DNA of 64,000 bases. It comes from Bromus sterilis. Taxonomy: Eukaryota > Streptophyta > Magnoliopsida > Poales > Poaceae. The notes beneath the pieces were generated by a model. It had not been told where the DNA came from. It worked only from the letters and a program-made list of their open reading frames with translations, and ran no database searches. Below, piece by piece: positions 33,913-43,008 of the stretch. A program made the position numbers and the translations under genes. Where the stretch lies: positions 5,146,001-5,210,000 of the forward strand of contig OX465600.1 in NCBI GenBank assembly GCA_950022295.1. Reading direction: 5' to 3'. Numbering within the stretch: position 1 is the stretch's first letter; each line of letters opens with the position of its first letter.

Positions 33913-34251
33913 ATGATCTCCGATACGGCTAGGAGTGGATCTGATTCATCCGTCACCCGTTCTGTAGATTGGGACCTCGTCCCAAATGGACCAGAGGAGG
34001 AGATGGTCGTACGCATTGTGTTCCGCCGTGCACGGGAAGACAACAAACGACAGGGGTTGGCCTCGATCCATCGGGAATGCATAGCATACACCCAAATGGC
34101 ACTCAGATCCCACGCTAGGTGCGTCGTTGCTGCGTCGCCAGAGGCGGTGCGGTTCGCCTGGCGCTCGCACACCGTTGCCGAGGGGCATCCGGAGACGCAA
34201 TCGCTTCATTGGTGCGCGGAAGTTTGTGCGGATTTATCGGATTTTTGTTAA
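33913..34251 (+). CDS. Hypothetical 112-aa ORF in an insertion within unit D
   Basis: The frame MISDTARSGSDSSVTRSVDW... has acidic (NGPEEEMVVRIVFRRARED) then basic stretches and balanced codon use. Upstream lies promoter-like DNA (ccatatatgg at about 33750) and a leader containing aaaccctag, a sequence common in plant 5' regions. I recognise no domain. It lies in about 700 bp (33615-34385) that has no counterpart in units B or C, so it came with an inserted element or captured gene fragment. Its status as a gene is doubtful. Confidence 0.35.
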   Translation: MISDTARSGSDSSVTRSVDWDLVPNGPEEEMVVRIVFRRAREDNKRQGLASIHRECIAYTQMALRSHARCVVAASPEAVRFAWRSHTVAEGHPETQSLHWCAEVCADLSDFC

Positions 34252-35253
34252 ATGTCTGCCAGACGGATACGACTAGGGTTGGATGGTCAGCTCTTGCGTT
34301 TGTGTTAATGAATGAATAAAATGTTTGTTTTAAAAGATAGTGTTAGAAAATGCTTATATTTTAAACGTTAGTGTTGAAGATGTGCTAAAGTCAGCTCCGC
34401 CGCATTCCCGCATGGGCTTACGTCTGCATTCTGCACTAATCATCACCCCGATCATATTAATTTTGTGCACGCACGGGTGGAAATGGAATGGATAAAGCTC
34501 AGAATTGCAAGACTCCACGGCTCTGGATTCAGTCAATGGTAAGGGAGAAGTCGACGTCCGTGCGTGCATATGCATGGTTTGCCGAAAGTTCCATTTCTCT
34601 ATTGATTTGTTCGTTGAGCCTTACACTCTTGGCACTGGTCGAAGCTAAACTAGCTAGTCTTCTGCCGACACACTCAACTCACGTTTACACTGGATCACCA
34701 CAGCAACCTACTCGATCGCCGCTTCAAATCCTCTGCATCGTAACGTGTGCCGGATCGACCCACACCGGTAGGAGTATGAATTATGTTACAAAGATGATGA
34801 TCAGGAAGAGGAGGAATACAAAGGTTTTTCTGAACCGGGTCATAGTCCCTTTTCATTACTCACATAACGGAAATACATCGGCCCGGCGAGGAGCATGGTG
34901 GATGGAAAGAGGGGGTTGCAGCGGTAGAGATCCAATGAAAAATCCTATGATGCAGGCTCGAAGTCGAAGCCTGCACCCTGAAGAGAAAATCCTCTGGTGT
35001 TTTAAGTTTCGCTAGAATATTACAAGAGGAATACAAAGATGACGACCCACATCCTATTTCTAATACTACAGTAAGCCAACAATAATCGCTTCGTGCGAAA
35101 GCCAAAGTATGGGCTGATCCGAGCTTTAAGATACGTCCAATACAAAGGGACGTAAAAAATAATTTCACTGTATGAAAATCATTATCTATCAAGATATAAT
35201 AATTTCTACCACGACTAGCGCCACTCTTCTACAATTGTCTCTCCTTGCTAACT

Positions 35254-35700
35254 GAGCCTAGCTCAAATGGCTAGGTTCTTTGTGATGGAACCGATCCACC
35301 AGGGTTCGATTCCTAAATTTGATATTGATGTAGTCCCTCCATTTTTGAAAGAGTGTACTTCCAACTTTGTAGGAAAGTCAAACTTTTAAAATTTTGACCA
35401 TGACTATATAAAAATACATCAATATTTATACCACCAAATTAGTATCATTAGATTCATTATGAAGTATATTTTTATTATATAATTATTTAATTTCATAAGT
35501 ATTGTTATATTTTTGTGTAAACTCGATTAAAAATTGAAATAGTTTGAATCTTCAAAAAAGTTGAAAGTACACTCTTTTAAAGACGGAGGGAGTACGCATT
35601 TTTTTTATAGTCATTTCAGCGGTATTCGTTCAATGATAGGAGACATTTTCATCGACTCCAAGATTCATGTAATAATTTCGTCAATCTTAAAATGGTATAC
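35254..35700 (+). mobile_element. Au SINE with nested Stowaway
   Basis: It starts gagcctagctcaaatggcta, with tRNA-like A box and B box (gggttcgattcc), then is split by a Stowaway MITE at 35333-35592. It resumes with the Au core (tcatttcagcggtattcg, ggagacattttcatcgac, tcgtcaatcttaaaatgg). The tRNA resemblance is the SINE head, not a tRNA gene. Confidence 0.72.
35333..35592. mobile_element. Stowaway MITE, 260 bp
   Basis: Ends gtccctccatttttgaaaga and tcttttaaagacggagggag, flanked by TA (35331-35332, 35593-35594). It interrupts the Au SINE. Confidence 0.85.
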
Positions 35701-36099
35701 AAGTTTAGATAAGGTCAGGATTTTTAAGACAATTTCCTTGGTACCCCTTGAGATCAATAAAATTCTGGGGAAATTTTCACAAACTTTTCATGTATGCTCC
35801 CGCCCGATTCTCGTCGTACTCTTTGGTAATGTCCCCATCGAGCATAGATGCCTATCTTGCCAATAACCGGTGTCATTTGCTAAGCCATGTCTATGCCTTG
35901 AAATTCTTGCAAGAGTGGGGAAAATCAGATTATATATCACATCTCCATTTCTTTGATCCCGCATTTTCTAAATCTCACCCTTGAAAAAGGTTTTTGCGCA
36001 TGGCCTTGAGCATGACACAAGCGGCACGGCCGGGTGCGGTGTCGATGACAAAGAGTGAGCAAGAGTCTTTGACGAGTTTGGGTCGAGGTATGGGCCCGT

Positions 36100-36250
36100 T
36101 GAAAACGCATCTCGTCTTCGATGAGAACGTCTCCTCCCACTGAAAGCGCATCGCCGAAAGGCCTAAATAAATTCAAAAAAATGCGACACCAACATCAAAT
36201 CTAAGATTTGAATTCAGGTGGGTTAAAGATACCACTGTCCCTCAGATTAA
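36100..36250 (-). mobile_element. Decayed SINE fragment
   Basis: Reads like the SINE at 17121-17432 (cgtctcctcccactgaaagc; aagatttgaattcaggtggg) with many substitutions and without the poly(A) end. Confidence 0.6.
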
Positions 36251-36261
36251 CATATCTTTTA

Positions 36262-36293
36262 CTCCCTCCATTTCATAATGTAAAATGATGGAG
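36262..36293. mobile_element. Minimal Stowaway relic, 32 bp
   Basis: ctccctccatttcataatg faces atgatggag, with TA on both sides (36260-36261, 36294-36295). Almost only the terminal repeats remain, so the interior was probably deleted. Confidence 0.5.
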
Positions 36294-36890
36294 TACTTAT
36301 AATGCTATTCAGCTGACGTTCACCCGTTAAACCGGTTTATCTGCCAGCAACCGATCCGAGACACGCACCGTGAACAGGACTTGCCTCTTTACAGTGCCGA
36401 TCGAGCAGCAGAGGAGTCAGAGCCACCGTATCGACTGATCCATGAGAGACGCGGCATCGCGCAGGCCTGGCCTCTGCGGCCACCGTCGGCCAGCTTCTAC
36501 GAGCTAAGAGCATCTCCAGCCACGTCCCAAGAGGCCCCCAAGACGACGAAACTAGCGCCGTGGGGTGAAAATTCTCCCGGCCGCGCCCCCAAGGGCCTAA
36601 ATAGCGTCGGATTGGGCCAAAACTGAGTCCGGCGATCCCAATCCAAACCCAGCGCGCTGGGGTCGCTTGGGGTCGCCGTATGAAAGGAAAGCGCACGATC
36701 ACGGGCGCCTTTCGCGCGCTTCCTCCCAACGGCCCCACTTGTCGGCCTCTTTCCGACGCGGCGTGCTCATTCATTCACCTCGTCTTCCTCGCTCTGACGC
36801 CGCCGCAGGGGAATCAATGCTCGTCGGAGTCCAGTCCAATCGCCGCCGCTCGTCCGCCGCGTGTCCAGCCGCATGCACCCCCTCCGCCGC

Positions 36891-36898
36891 TATATAAA
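36891..36898 (+). promoter_or_regulatory. TATA box of the element-borne ORF
   Basis: tatataaa, 81 bp before the ATG at 36972 in a GC-rich context. Position and sequence are typical of a plant core promoter. Confidence 0.55.
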
Positions 36899-36971
36899 GC
36901 GGGCGGGCTTGCCATCGAGAGACACACCGCGCACCTCTTCTTCCTCTTTCCTCCCCTCTCGTTGCTCCGCC

Positions 36972-37409
36972 ATGAATCCCTACCGCGGCCAGAACGGCAT
37001 CCGCCGCGCCCTCACCCGCGCCGAGGCCATCCTTCTAGCCGAGGGAAACTACCCTTGTCCGGTAGGCATGCATCTGCCGCACGGGTGGGTGCTCAGCGCC
37101 GCCGGCGTGCCGGTGCCGCCTCTGCCTCAAGGGCAGGAGTTCGAGCGAGAGGTTCTCGCCGTCAGCGCCACCATGACCGCCGAAGAATTCGCCGATCCGG
37201 CGAATGCGCCGAACAACATTGCGCGCTGGACGGCCTACTTCGAGGAGCGCCGCAACCAGGCGCTCGTCTCCGTCCAAGGTCTGGAGCCTGTGGCCGGCCC
37301 AGGGAACCGGCTCGGCCGGATCCTGTGGTGGAGCGCCGAGGGGCGCACGCTCGTCTCCGTCCTCTACCACATCCAGGACGGCAACCAGACGCGCCTAGAG
37401 TACCCATGA
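36972..37409 (+). CDS. Conserved-looking hypothetical protein, 145 aa, inside a TIR element
   Basis: The frame starts in a good context (cgccATGaa) and reads MNPYRGQNGIRRALTRAEA, a Pro-rich centre (GVPVPPLPQGQEF), FEREVLAVSATMTAEEFADP, an aromatic NIARWTAYFEERRNQALV helix, and RLGRILWWSAEGRTLVSVLYHIQDGN near the end. No catalytic motif, signal peptide or membrane segment was seen. I recall similar uncharacterised Triticeae proteins, but cannot verify that here. It occupies the middle of a TAA-flanked Harbinger-like element with its own TATA box, so it is either a captured host gene or an element-specific protein. Function unknown. Confidence 0.6.
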   Translation: MNPYRGQNGIRRALTRAEAILLAEGNYPCPVGMHLPHGWVLSAAGVPVPPLPQGQEFEREVLAVSATMTAEEFADPANAPNNIARWTAYFEERRNQALVSVQGLEPVAGPGNRLGRILWWSAEGRTLVSVLYHIQDGNQTRLEYP

Positions 37410-37423
37410 AGGGGTGACGGCGA

Positions 37424-37524
37424 GCGGCGTCGATGGTGCAACGGAGTAGAGCAGCGTCGGTGGTGCAGCGGAGGCGAGTAGCGTCGACGGTGCAGCGGAG
37501 GCGAGCTGCGTCGATGGTGCAGCA
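37424..37524. repeat. GC-rich minisatellite, about four units of 28 bp
   Basis: Units of the type gcgtcgatggtgcagcggag follow the ORF stop codon at once, inside the TIR element. Confidence 0.7.
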
Positions 37525-37716
37525 GATGCACCATCCTAGTTTTTAAATTTTCTGATGAATCTATGTAACAGTAGGCCAAATATTATCGCATATTATGTAA
37601 AATTCCCCAAATATTAATGAATTTTCGCCGAATTTGCTCTATGTTCATGAGTTCCGCCGAACTTGGACGAAATTTGGTCGAACTTAAGGGGGCGTTTTGG
37701 GGCCGCGACTGGGTAG

Positions 37717-37733
37717 CCCCCCCCCCCCCCCCC
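37717..37733. repeat. Poly(C) tract (17)
   Basis: An uninterrupted run of C near the right end of the TIR element. A likely source of length errors. Confidence 0.9.
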
Positions 37734-38594
37734 AAAGACCTATCGCCGCGTCGGTCGCCCCTAAGCGGCGCTAAAAATAGCGCCGCAAAACGTCCTGGGG
37801 AGCGAACGGCTGGAGATGCTCTAACCCAGAAATTTACCCTCACCCTACCTATCACCCGGGACGGCAGACAAAACCCAGGACGGCGACAGCTCCGTCGCCC
37901 TCGCATGGCGCAGGGGTGGCCCCGCCCCGTAGAAAAAGCGGCACCGACCATGTCCCCCATTGTCCTCTCTCGCCTAGCTCGCCAACCTCCGCAGGTCCCG
38001 CGCCGCGTCACCCTGACGCGCCGAGCAGAGCACCCGGCTCCCGCCAGCTCGCGTCCGTCCCGTCCCCATTAACGCCGACCCCATCGCTCCTCGTTCACGC
38101 CGGCGACTCAGAACACGATATCGCCGGCGGCTGATGTCGATGCGACGGCGACGCCCACTCGCCGTTCACGTACACGCACAGCACAGTCGGACCGCGTCAC
38201 GTCGATCACCGTGTCTATCTCGGCACAGTGCCGCGGGAGAGCGAGCGCGTGCATGCATGTCTGGACCGATCTGGTGAGCTGCCAGCGGCAACTTGCAAGA
38301 TTCCATCAACCACGACCGACCCAGAACTCTCCAGTAGCCCAGTCTCCACACCACACCGCACCCAGAAATGAAACGCTAACCACCGTACGTGCCCGGCCGG
38401 CACTCCCGTTCGGTTTCCTCGGTAGTCGGTAGACTGAACGGAAACGGAACGGACCCACCGTTGGACGGCGACGTACGCGAGTGGGGTGCACGGTGGAGCT
38501 GGAGGATGCTGGAAGCAACCTTCATGCACAAGGATAGCATCTGGTTCTCTTCTCCCGCCGTACGTACGTGCCGCGTCACCGCCGCGCCGGCTTC

Positions 38595-38602
38595 TATATA
38601 TA
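38595..38602 (+). promoter_or_regulatory. TATA box of Dof3
   Basis: TATATATA in context cttcTATATATAggg, 263 bp before the Dof3 ATG, the same distance as in Dof2. Confidence 0.7.
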
Positions 38603-38829
38603 GGGCCCCCGGCCGGACGCTCCGCCTCCCATAGGTTACTACTACTAGGCCAGGACCAACCGCTCCCGCCGATCTGATTGCCGCCGCCGCCGCCCATCCA
38701 GCGAGGACTGACCGCTACGTCTCACTCTCTCCTCTCCTAGCTCACCTCACCTAGCTACGAGTAGCTCGTTTAGTCGGAGCTAGCTGGTGATCACCAAGCC
38801 CGCAGCTCGTTTTAAGCGACGCCCGGGGC

Positions 38830-38940
38830 ATGCGCTGCTCGGCTAGCACGGCAAACCATGGCTCCAGCAGCTTCCGCCTCGCTCCTCCCCGCCGCCACCT
38901 CCAACGCCGGCGCCAAGCGCCCCTTCGCCGCCGACGCTGA
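38830..38940 (+). promoter_or_regulatory. Overlapping upstream ORF of Dof3 (36 codons)
   Basis: The ATG is 28 nt before the Dof3 start, in the +1 frame, ending at TGA 38938-38940 inside exon 1. The peptide starts MRCSASTANHGSSSFRLAP and is Arg-rich like that of Dof2. Confidence 0.6.
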
Positions 38941-39609
38941 CGAGCTTCCACTCCCGCTCCCGCAACCACAGGTCAGTCACTCACTGCATGCTCACTACTA
39001 CCTGCCTGGCATGGTGTCCGTCATCGAGCGACCTTCTACGTACTGATGCGCACTCGTGGTGACCAGGAGAGCGCGGTGACCAGGAAGGACGGCCAGAGCC
39101 CGCAGCAGAAGCTGGAGTGCCCGCGGTGCAGCTCCAGCGACACCAAGTTCTGCTATTACAACAACTACAGCACCGCCCAGCCGCGACACTTCTGCCGCAC
39201 CTGCCGCCGATACTGGACGCACGGAGGCACGCTCCGCACCGTCCCCGTCGGCGGCGCCTGCCGCCGCCGCGGCTCCGGCAGCAGCAGCAGCAAGCGCCGT
39301 AGGCCCTCCGCCGAGCCCCACACGCCCTCCTCCGACTCGCCACCGCCGCAGCAGCCACACCTGCAGGACCTCCCCCTCCCGGCCTTCCCGTTCCTCACCG
39401 ACGGCGGCCCGTTCTTCCCGCCGCAGTTCGACCTCGGGCTCGGCGGGTTCCCGTGGACGACGCCGGCGGCCACGGACAGCCTCTACGACGGGCTGGCCTC
39501 GCCATGGGGAGGTTGTGTCGACGGTGCGCTCGCCCCCACCGGCGCGTGGGATGACTTCAGCGGCCTGGAGCTCACCTGGCCACCGCCGCCCCCGGCGGCC
39601 GGCAACTGA
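38858..39609 (+). CDS. Dof zinc-finger transcription factor (Dof3)
   Basis: Exons 38858-38971 (38 codons) and 39067-39609 give 218 aa. The Dof finger lies at about residues 55-105 (CPRC, 21 residues, CRTC; then RRYWTHGGTLRTVPVGGACR) and should bind AAAG-core DNA in the nucleus. It is followed by Ser/Lys/Arg-rich sequence and a Pro-rich tail with FPWTTPAATDSLYDGL and LELTWPPPPPAAGN. It is the closest relative of Dof2 in exon 1, promoter and C terminus. Its distal promoter is interrupted by a 1.3-kb TIR element about 1.0 kb upstream of the ATG, but the TATA box and proximal 750 bp are undisturbed. Expression effects are unknown. Confidence 0.92.
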
Positions 39610-40343
39610 TCGGCGTCGTCTATGTCTATCGCCGGCGTGTTCGAGGCTCCTGTTTTATCATCGCAGCCTCGATCGATCGTTCAGCTAGTTGCTTACCTTA
39701 CCAGTCTGCAGTGTGTCGCCTGAGCTAGGAATGTACTCATGCTCATGCAGCTGCACCCATGACTTCACTGTTTTTTTCTGGATTCTGATGATGCTTACGA
39801 ACATGATGTGTCGATTGTTGTTTGAACCAATGGACCATGATCAGCGTGTAGCTGGAGAGGAGGGTGTAACTTAGACTGTGCAGTAATCTATATTTACAAT
39901 AAATAAATAAATAAATAAAGTTTCTTCCAATTCCAAGAGCCACGCTAGAGACAAGGCTGTTATTCGCATGATTTTTGACAACTCTAAAAAAGTTGGCAGC
40001 TGATTGGTTGAATTCCAACTCCTCAAACAAACACTAGCCAAAGTTACCAAATGTTGGCAAGTTTGAGCCCGGTCAAATTTTGGCTCCAAACCAAGCAGCC
40101 TCAAAAGTGTGTTTTATGCCACGAGAAAAACAAAGGAAATGTACAGAGGACGTTAATTAACCACACAATTACACCGAGGCTTGTATATCTAGCAACAGTA
40201 GAAAGAATAGTGTGGTTTTTGGAGTGAGCTCTGAAGCCACAAAACAGAGAAAACTTCCAGGTAGTTGAAATTATAGGTGAACTGCTGAAGAACTGAACAT
40301 ATCTGTGCAGTAAAGAAATCAGACTGCAACAAAATACGCACTC
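39610..40343. other. Dof3 3' flank; (AAAT)n tract
   Basis: The first about 60 bases match the Dof2 3' UTR. An AAAT microsatellite lies at about 39898-39919. From about 40150 the sequence matches the 3' flank of the WD40 gene at 63245 onward. Confidence 0.5.
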
Positions 40344-42480
40344 TTACGGTAGTTTTACACTTGGAACGTGGAAACCATAATTCTGGAACACCCTAATTTC
40401 TCCTCCTAATCCTGCCGTGCCAATTACCAAACCCGGCACTGACAGGCGCTGGACAGCCATGACTACGACTGCTCTTCGCAGGCGGTAGTTCATCCAGCAA
40501 GGATGGGGACACTGCTTCAACTGGATGATTGCCGGTGAGCAGGACCTTCGCAAACTGGGGTCTCGATGTACCCGTGAGCAGTTCCAGTCGGTCCATGCTC
40601 ATTGTGTCGTACAGGAGCTTCAGGGACATAGTTCACTGCACCATCTGAATCGCTGTGTCTGCTGCTACGACACCCAAATGATCCACGGGCTTCGGCACCG
40701 GGACATGTCAGTCCAACAGTTGGCAGTGCAAATGTTCATATGAGTTGGTTATTCATCTGCACTCCTGCTCCTGCTCTGATGGGAACTGTTGCCAAGTCTC
40801 CAGAGTCCAGACATACACAGAGTCCTCACTGGCACAGACTGCATATTTCCCCTCTGGGGCTACAGAAGCTGAGATTTGGCTTGTAGTACAGCGGAACCCT
40901 GGTGAAAAATATTAAACACAAAGTAAATGTAAGGCCCAAACTAACACTAGTGTATTGTTGATCATATAAACGAGGATCTTATTCCCTCCAGGGAAACAGA
41001 TCAGCGCAAATCACATTACACAAGATAATATTATTCGTGTGCTCTAGATTTGCGAAAAATAAAACTGTATTTTGATCAGCGAACGTATCGTAGACTATTT
41101 TTTTGTGTGGGGAGCAAGAGACTACTGATCACCTGACAATCTCTCTAGGTGCTTTGGTGTATGGCTTCATAGTTTCCCTAAATCAGATAGAAATCTAGTT
41201 TTGGTTGGGGTTTCTGCATTGTTTTAGTCTATTTGTAGAAGTATGACCTCTTGGATAGGAAAAATAATGTTGTTCCTATGAGCATAATCAGATTGATGAC
41301 CTCTTGGATCTGTGACTGGGCTTCTTTGCAGGTAAAAGAGGGGTACTGATGGTGGGAGCAAGGCTGCTAGAATAGGTAGCAAATGAGGTCTACAGAGCAT
41401 CGCAAGGTTGGAGGCCTGGGGTGCTTAGAATCTGTGGCTGAATTTTCTACGGCAACGCTGGAAGCTGCTCCGTGCTATCTTTTTCCCCTTCTGTTTTTTT
41501 TATCTCTCTTAGTGTTGTTGGTATCTGTTTGCTACTGGTTCCGCTACTTAGTCTTTTAAAACGTTGGGGAGTCTGGCTCCCCAGCTTGTCCGGCTCGGGA
41601 GCTCCCCCATTTGGGTCCTACGTGACCGTGCCTCTGACCTGATCCAGCAGGTTTGTACCGAGAGGTCTCAATGCCTTACTGAGTGGTGTTAGGCTGCTGG
41701 TAGGGTTTTAGAAGTTCTTTCCTCTAGTTTGTTTGTCTATTTTCTGCGGTTCAGTCGCGGACTTGGTTGGTTTAAAAGTAGACTATTTACAATGGGATGA
41801 GAACAAAATGTTACCTTTAAATATGTGACAAGCTCATCACCATTAACAACACGTATTCCAGAATCTGCGGAAGTAATCAGGACTTCCAAGGAGCTTCCTG
41901 GAGGCTGGAGCAAGCTGCTATGTGAGATACAGATGCTTAGGTGGTATTGGTGGCATCACATTAAGAGATGAATTTTAGAGTCCGGATCTTAAGAAGGCTA
42001 AGCATTAGTGTTTTTCAACAAAGTATTAAGTTCCCTAAAATGCATGCACTGCACAACTATGTGCCAGGTTTCATTTTCCTGATTCTTAGATATATTTGAC
42101 TTTTGTACTGAAGCTACTTTTCTGCACAATGGAATCGAACACTAGATAATGTTACTACATGTCTGCATATTTATGTTTTTTTTATATCAGCCTACTATTG
42201 CTTAATTGTAAATAACATCAATGGGTGTTTTTAACTATGATTAGAATGGCATACCAGTTGTATCGAATAAATGGCAGCTTCCCTTGTGAGATCCCACCAT
42301 TGCAACCTTCAAAAGTAACACAGAAACAGAACATAAGCTCATATAGTTTCATGGTCCATAAATACATGTTCACTAACAAAGAAAATAACTATACCTGTCC
42401 ATCAGGGGAATAACATGAAGTGGTAACCATCTCATACACACCATTCCAGTCTTCAACCATATGCAACTATTAGTAGTGTT
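40344..42480 (-). pseudogene. WDR44-like WD40 protein, 3' part only, decayed
   Basis: Minus-strand exon remnants in order are about 42480-42395 (WNGVYEMVTTSCYSPDGQ), 42330-42274 (VAMVGSHKGSCHLFDTTG), 41920-41815 (EVLITSADSGIRVVNGDEL) and the last exon 40906-40344 (SQISASVAPEGKYAVCASED). They follow the order of plant WD40 proteins related to WDR44. The last exon has in-frame stops and several frameshifts compared with the intact exon at 63435-64000. For example, the HV of the SEDSHVYVW motif is missing and the terminal GLVIVTAGQGGEIRVFQN reads only in pieces. No N-terminal exons were found before the ETO1-like gene. A 677-bp insertion sits in one intron. Confidence 0.7.
41101..41777. mobile_element. 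Unclassified 677-bp insertion with 11-bp TSD
   Basis: The 11-mer gtagactattt occurs at both ends (41090-41100, 41778-41788). The insert begins with a T run, suggesting a reverse-oriented retroposon. No SINE head or LINE ORF was recognised. Confidence 0.55.
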
Positions 42481-43008
42481 CTTTACCAGTTTACCGACCA
42501 TGAAAATCAGAGATGATATCCAATTTTCAGGCCCTGAACATAGTTAATCACGCAAAAAACATCTACTTGAACTATCTTTACATCTGCAGTCTGAGGATCA
42601 ACTAATAGTGTTGTTTACCAGTTTACAAAACATGAAAATGGTAACAAAATAGACAAATCAAATTGCAACAGATTCACTACTAACACAAAAGAAGTGGATC
42701 TTACAGCAGAGCAGAAACTGAAGAACAAAACAGCCAGGCCTTCGGTTCAATTGGCAAGATGCAGTTGTATTGTTGCATGCTGAACCTACTGCCCAGTTAG
42801 TGTACCCAAGTGACAAAAGTGGAAAGTGTAATATTTTCCATATAGCACATGGTTTAATTTAGTTGTTTTGATGATCACAATCCTTACAGCCTCACTAGAC
42901 AGCATCAAAACTAAAAATTACTGCTTACTGTGTATGGTACAGAACATACACTGGTATGGGTTTCGCTATGGGAGCCCCTCCTGTATGTACAACAAGTCAA
43001 CAACGGGC
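41930..43008. other. Spacer between WD40 pseudogene and ETO1-like gene
   Basis: Contains two pseudo-exons noted in the WD40 entry and, near the right end, the presumed 3' UTR of the ETO1-like gene. Nothing else was recognised. Confidence 0.4.

Larger units (their letters stand above)
32820..36080. repeat. Segmental repeat unit D
   Basis: Matches units B and C in pieces (32820-32863, 33283-33615, 34385-34790, 35040-35250, 35705-36080), interrupted by a Mutator-like MITE, a 700-bp insert with an ORF, a 240-bp insert near 34800-35030 and an Au SINE. It leads directly into the Dof3 upstream region, as C does for Dof2. Confidence 0.7.
36508..37821. mobile_element. Harbinger-like TIR element carrying an ORF, 1314 bp
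   Basis: Ends gagcatctccagcc and ggctggagatgctc are inverted, with TAA flanking both sides (36505-36507, 37822-37824). Inside are a TATA box, a 145-codon ORF, a GC-rich minisatellite and a 17-base C run. There is no transposase, so it depends on a partner element. Dof1 and Dof2 have the empty site. Confidence 0.82.
36296..38829 (+). promoter_or_regulatory. Dof3 upstream region, split by a TIR element
   Basis: 36296-36507 and 37825-38829 are together collinear with the Dof2 upstream DNA. The intervening 36508-37821 is a transposon. Shared blocks include the agccaccgtatc block, the gacaaaacccaggacggcga block, ccatgtccccc and the conserved region around the TATA box. Confidence 0.6.

Noticed and set aside
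35254..35332. tRNA-like sequence with A and B boxes
   Set aside because: It is the head of an Au SINE. It continues into the SINE core after a nested MITE, and no acceptor stem closes.
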